From Streptomyces cacaoi (lineage in GTDB: Bacteria > Actinomycetota > Actinomycetes > Streptomycetales > Streptomycetaceae): DNA of 64,000 bases. Both the position numbers and the translations under genes were made by a program. The stretch spans positions 62,001 through 126,000 of the forward strand of contig NZ_BJMM01000010.1 of assembly GCF_006539165.1 (NCBI RefSeq), written 5' to 3'. The notes under the pieces were generated by a model. The model saw nothing but the letters and a program-made list of their open reading frames with translations, made no database searches and was not told the DNA's origin. The number at the start of each line of letters is the position of its first letter. Positions within the stretch are counted from its first letter, which is position 1. Below, one piece after another: positions 62,538-64,000 of this stretch.

Positions 62538-63275
62538 GTGGCGGACGCCGACGCACGTGACGACGAGCGAGGCCCTCACGACCGGTCGGCCTCGCTCGCG
62601 CCGTACGAGAACGCCGACGCACCCGAGGCGGACGGCCGAGACAGCACGCGGGCGCGGGGCGTCCGCGTGCCCCGTGTACGGGCGTTCCTCCGCGTCGTGG
62701 CCGACCGCGTCATCGACACCGCGCCGCGCGTGCCGGTGCGGGATCTGGAAACCCTGCGCACGCAGTTCCCCGGGCTCGACACCGAGCAGCTCGCCGACAA
62801 GCTGGTCGCCGGGGCCGTGAAGGGCTCCGCCACCGTCGGTGCCGGGGTGGGGGCGGCGGCCATGCTGCCGGTGCCGCCCGCGATGCCCGCCGAACTGGCC
62901 GCCGAGATCGTCGGCGTGGCCGGGGTGGAGCTGAAACTGATCGCCGAACTGCACGAGGTCTACGGCCGCAGACCGCCGGGCAACGCCCGTGAGCGCACGG
63001 CCGCTTACCTCTCCGCGTGGTCCGGCGAGCGCGGTATCTCCCCCGCCGATCTGGTCCGGCCGGGAGCGTTGAACACCGTGATGGGCGGACAGCTGCGGCG
63101 TCAGCTGCGCCAGCGGATCATGAAGCGCACCGCGCGCAATCTTCCCAACCTCGCCCCGTTCCTCATCGGCGCTGCCGCCGGGGCCTGGATGAACCGCCGG
63201 GAGACCGCCCGGCTCGCCGCACGCGTCCGCAAGGACCTGCGCGCCGCGGGGGAGTTGCCGCCGCCCCGCGCCTGA
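62538..63275 (+). CDS. Hypothetical protein with a glycine-rich membrane-associated region
   Basis: Encodes 245 residues; I do not recognise a family name. Residues ~95-115 (VKGSATVGAGVGAAAMLPVP) are Gly/Ala-rich and could lie in the membrane; residues 195-215 (NLPNLAPFLIGAAAGAWMNR) are a second hydrophobic segment. The N-terminus is charged. GTG 62538 starts 19 bp after the DUF4193 stop, with a CGGGCGTGCTCCG stretch between and no strong ribosome site, so the two are probably translated from one mRNA. Confidence 0.75.
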   Translation: MADADARDDERGPHDRSASLAPYENADAPEADGRDSTRARGVRVPRVRAFLRVVADRVIDTAPRVPVRDLETLRTQFPGLDTEQLADKLVAGAVKGSATVGAGVGAAAMLPVPPAMPAELAAEIVGVAGVELKLIAELHEVYGRRPPGNARERTAAYLSAWSGERGISPADLVRPGALNTVMGGQLRRQLRQRIMKRTARNLPNLAPFLIGAAAGAWMNRRETARLAARVRKDLRAAGELPPPRA

Positions 63276-63309
63276 CGCCGGGGCGTCCTCGGTGCCGGCG
63301 GCCGACGGC

Positions 63310-63777
63310 TCAGGACGGTGACGTCTCGCGGGCCGCGCGCAGCGCCGCCGTCAGCTCCTCGGGGTGACGGGTCGAGACGAAGACGTACGGGGTGGGGTCC
63401 TGCGGATCGGTCACCTCGATACGCACAGCGGTCGGAATGTAGCTGCGCAGCACCATGTGGGCGCGGGTGTCGGCCTTGTAGGTGCGCCAGGCCCTGGCCT
63501 CCTCCGCGTCCAGGGGCAGGGCCTCGCCCAGCGCGGAGACGGGGATGCGGGCGTCCCCGGCGACGAGCGAGCCGGCGACGACGCGGACCCGCACACCGCC
63601 GTACGCGCTCACACACACCGAGGCGAGCGCGGCCGCCGCGACGAGCCCGCAGAGCATCGGCAGCAGACCGAAGGGGAACAGCAGCACCGCGCCGCCCACG
63701 CCGATCAGCGCGGCGATCAGCCACCAGGAGCGGGGTGCGGTCAGACGTTCGTCGTAGGGCCGGGCAGGAGGAACCAT
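63310..63777 (-). CDS. DUF3093 family membrane protein
   Basis: Encodes 155 residues. Two membrane segments (SWWLIAALIGVGGAVLLFPF and LPMLCGLVAAAALASVCVSA, about 17-58) precede a compact domain (RVRVVAGSLVAGDARIPVSALGEA cut to VRVVAGSLVAGDARIPVSAL). That is the DUF3093 layout. Function unknown. ATG 63777 (MVPPARPYDE) is preferred over the more upstream frame, since it follows GGGCAGGAGG and gives the family length. Confidence 0.85.
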   Translation of the reverse strand: MVPPARPYDERLTAPRSWWLIAALIGVGGAVLLFPFGLLPMLCGLVAAAALASVCVSAYGGVRVRVVAGSLVAGDARIPVSALGEALPLDAEEARAWRTYKADTRAHMVLRSYIPTAVRIEVTDPQDPTPYVFVSTRHPEELTAALRAARETSPS

Positions 63778-63821
63778 GGGTCCAAGCTTGGCACGCCGCG
63801 CCAGGCTGCCCGGCACGGCGG

Positions 63822-63827
63822 TAAGGT
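63822..63827 (+). promoter_or_regulatory. -10 hexamer for a leaderless thioesterase transcript
   Basis: TAAGGT ends 8 nt before the GTG at 63836, so transcription would start at or near the first base of the gene. No good -35 is seen 17-18 bp upstream. Confidence 0.5.
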
Positions 63828-63835
63828 CTGCTGCC

Positions 63836-64000
63836 GTGAGTGCTGCCACGTCCCCCGAGACGCCCCCCGAGACCTCGTTGGTGCCGCCGGACGACGCCGT
63901 CGCGCCGGTGCGCCACCCGGAGGCGCCCGCGCCCGGAACGCCGCTCGGCGCCCACTACGACCACTGCTTCGGCTGTGGCCAGGCGCTGCCGCACGGACTG
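63836..64000 (+). CDS. PaaI-family thioesterase (3' end cut by window)
   Basis: The first 55 codons of a longer gene. A Pro/Thr/Ser-rich N-terminal tail (about 1-35) leads into AHYDHCFGCGQALPHGL, in which HCFGCG is the start of the hotdog-fold thioesterase domain. These enzymes hydrolyse acyl-CoA esters. The catalytic Asp/Asn lies beyond the window. GTG 63836 is 8 nt after a TAAGGT hexamer. Confidence 0.8.
   Translation, partial: MSAATSPETPPETSLVPPDDAVAPVRHPEAPAPGTPLGAHYDHCFGCGQALPHGL

Noticed and set aside
1..64000. tRNA, rRNA, CRISPR arrays, insertion sequences, prophage or attachment sites
   Set aside because: None seen. No cloverleaf-like segment, no spaced identical repeats, no transposase-like protein, and gene order appears to be conserved core genome.

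Overview
The window is a stretch of a high-GC actinobacterial chromosome, almost certainly Streptomyces or a close relative. Codon third positions are strongly G/C, GTG starts and GTGA stop/start overlaps are frequent, and several genes are Streptomyces hallmarks (hrdB, whiH, sepH, cutRS, nrdR-nrdJ). From memory the gene order follows the core arm of the S. coelicolor chromosome from about SCO5802 to SCO5867. Nearly everything is vertically inherited core genome. I see no insertion sequence, prophage, CRISPR array, tRNA or rRNA.

Layout. 1-6500: DNA repair and dNTP supply (end of a DinG-type helicase, lexA with an SOS box, then nrdR-nrdJ behind a pair of NrdR boxes). 6600-11800: small metabolic and uncharacterised genes plus rnhB. 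11900-21300: recQ with a C-terminal phosphoribosyltransferase-like domain, two DnaA boxes in its divergent promoter region, a DUF4192 gene, a glycogen-debranching-like protein, a Nudix regulator and a fused ABC transporter. 21500-25000: the sporulation regulator whiH and the principal sigma factor hrdB, with a recognisable ShbA-type promoter. 25100-39000: a secreted trypsin-like protease, topoisomerase IV subunits parE and parC separated by about 7 kb, and between them a DUF485/carboxylate symporter pair, an orphan DcuS-like sensor kinase coupled to an iron-box-controlled thioredoxin-like ferredoxin, and a CobW-type metal GTPase.

39000-50100: an M16 peptidase pair, a c-di-AMP riboswitch controlling an M23 cell-wall peptidase, ptsH, a GNAT/acyl-CoA-synthetase lysine acetyltransferase, a DUF5998 gene, a phosphodiesterase, thymidine kinase and a VOC protein. 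50300-64000: a sulfurtransferase, the division protein gene sepH facing an uncharacterised membrane protein with five TRMLR-type repeats, an aldonolactone oxidase, an MFS carrier, ferrochelatase with an inositol-monophosphatase-like gene, the cutRS two-component system, and DUF4193, DUF3093 and thioesterase genes. Both window ends cut genes.

Most attractive leads: the iron box placed directly on the start of the ferredoxin/sensor-kinase pair; the five Thr-containing repeats in the sepH-adjacent membrane protein; the RecQ fusion and its neighbouring DnaA boxes; and six 11-bp helically phased repeats upstream of parC. Several genes appear to be leaderless, with a -10 hexamer 6-8 nt before the start codon.
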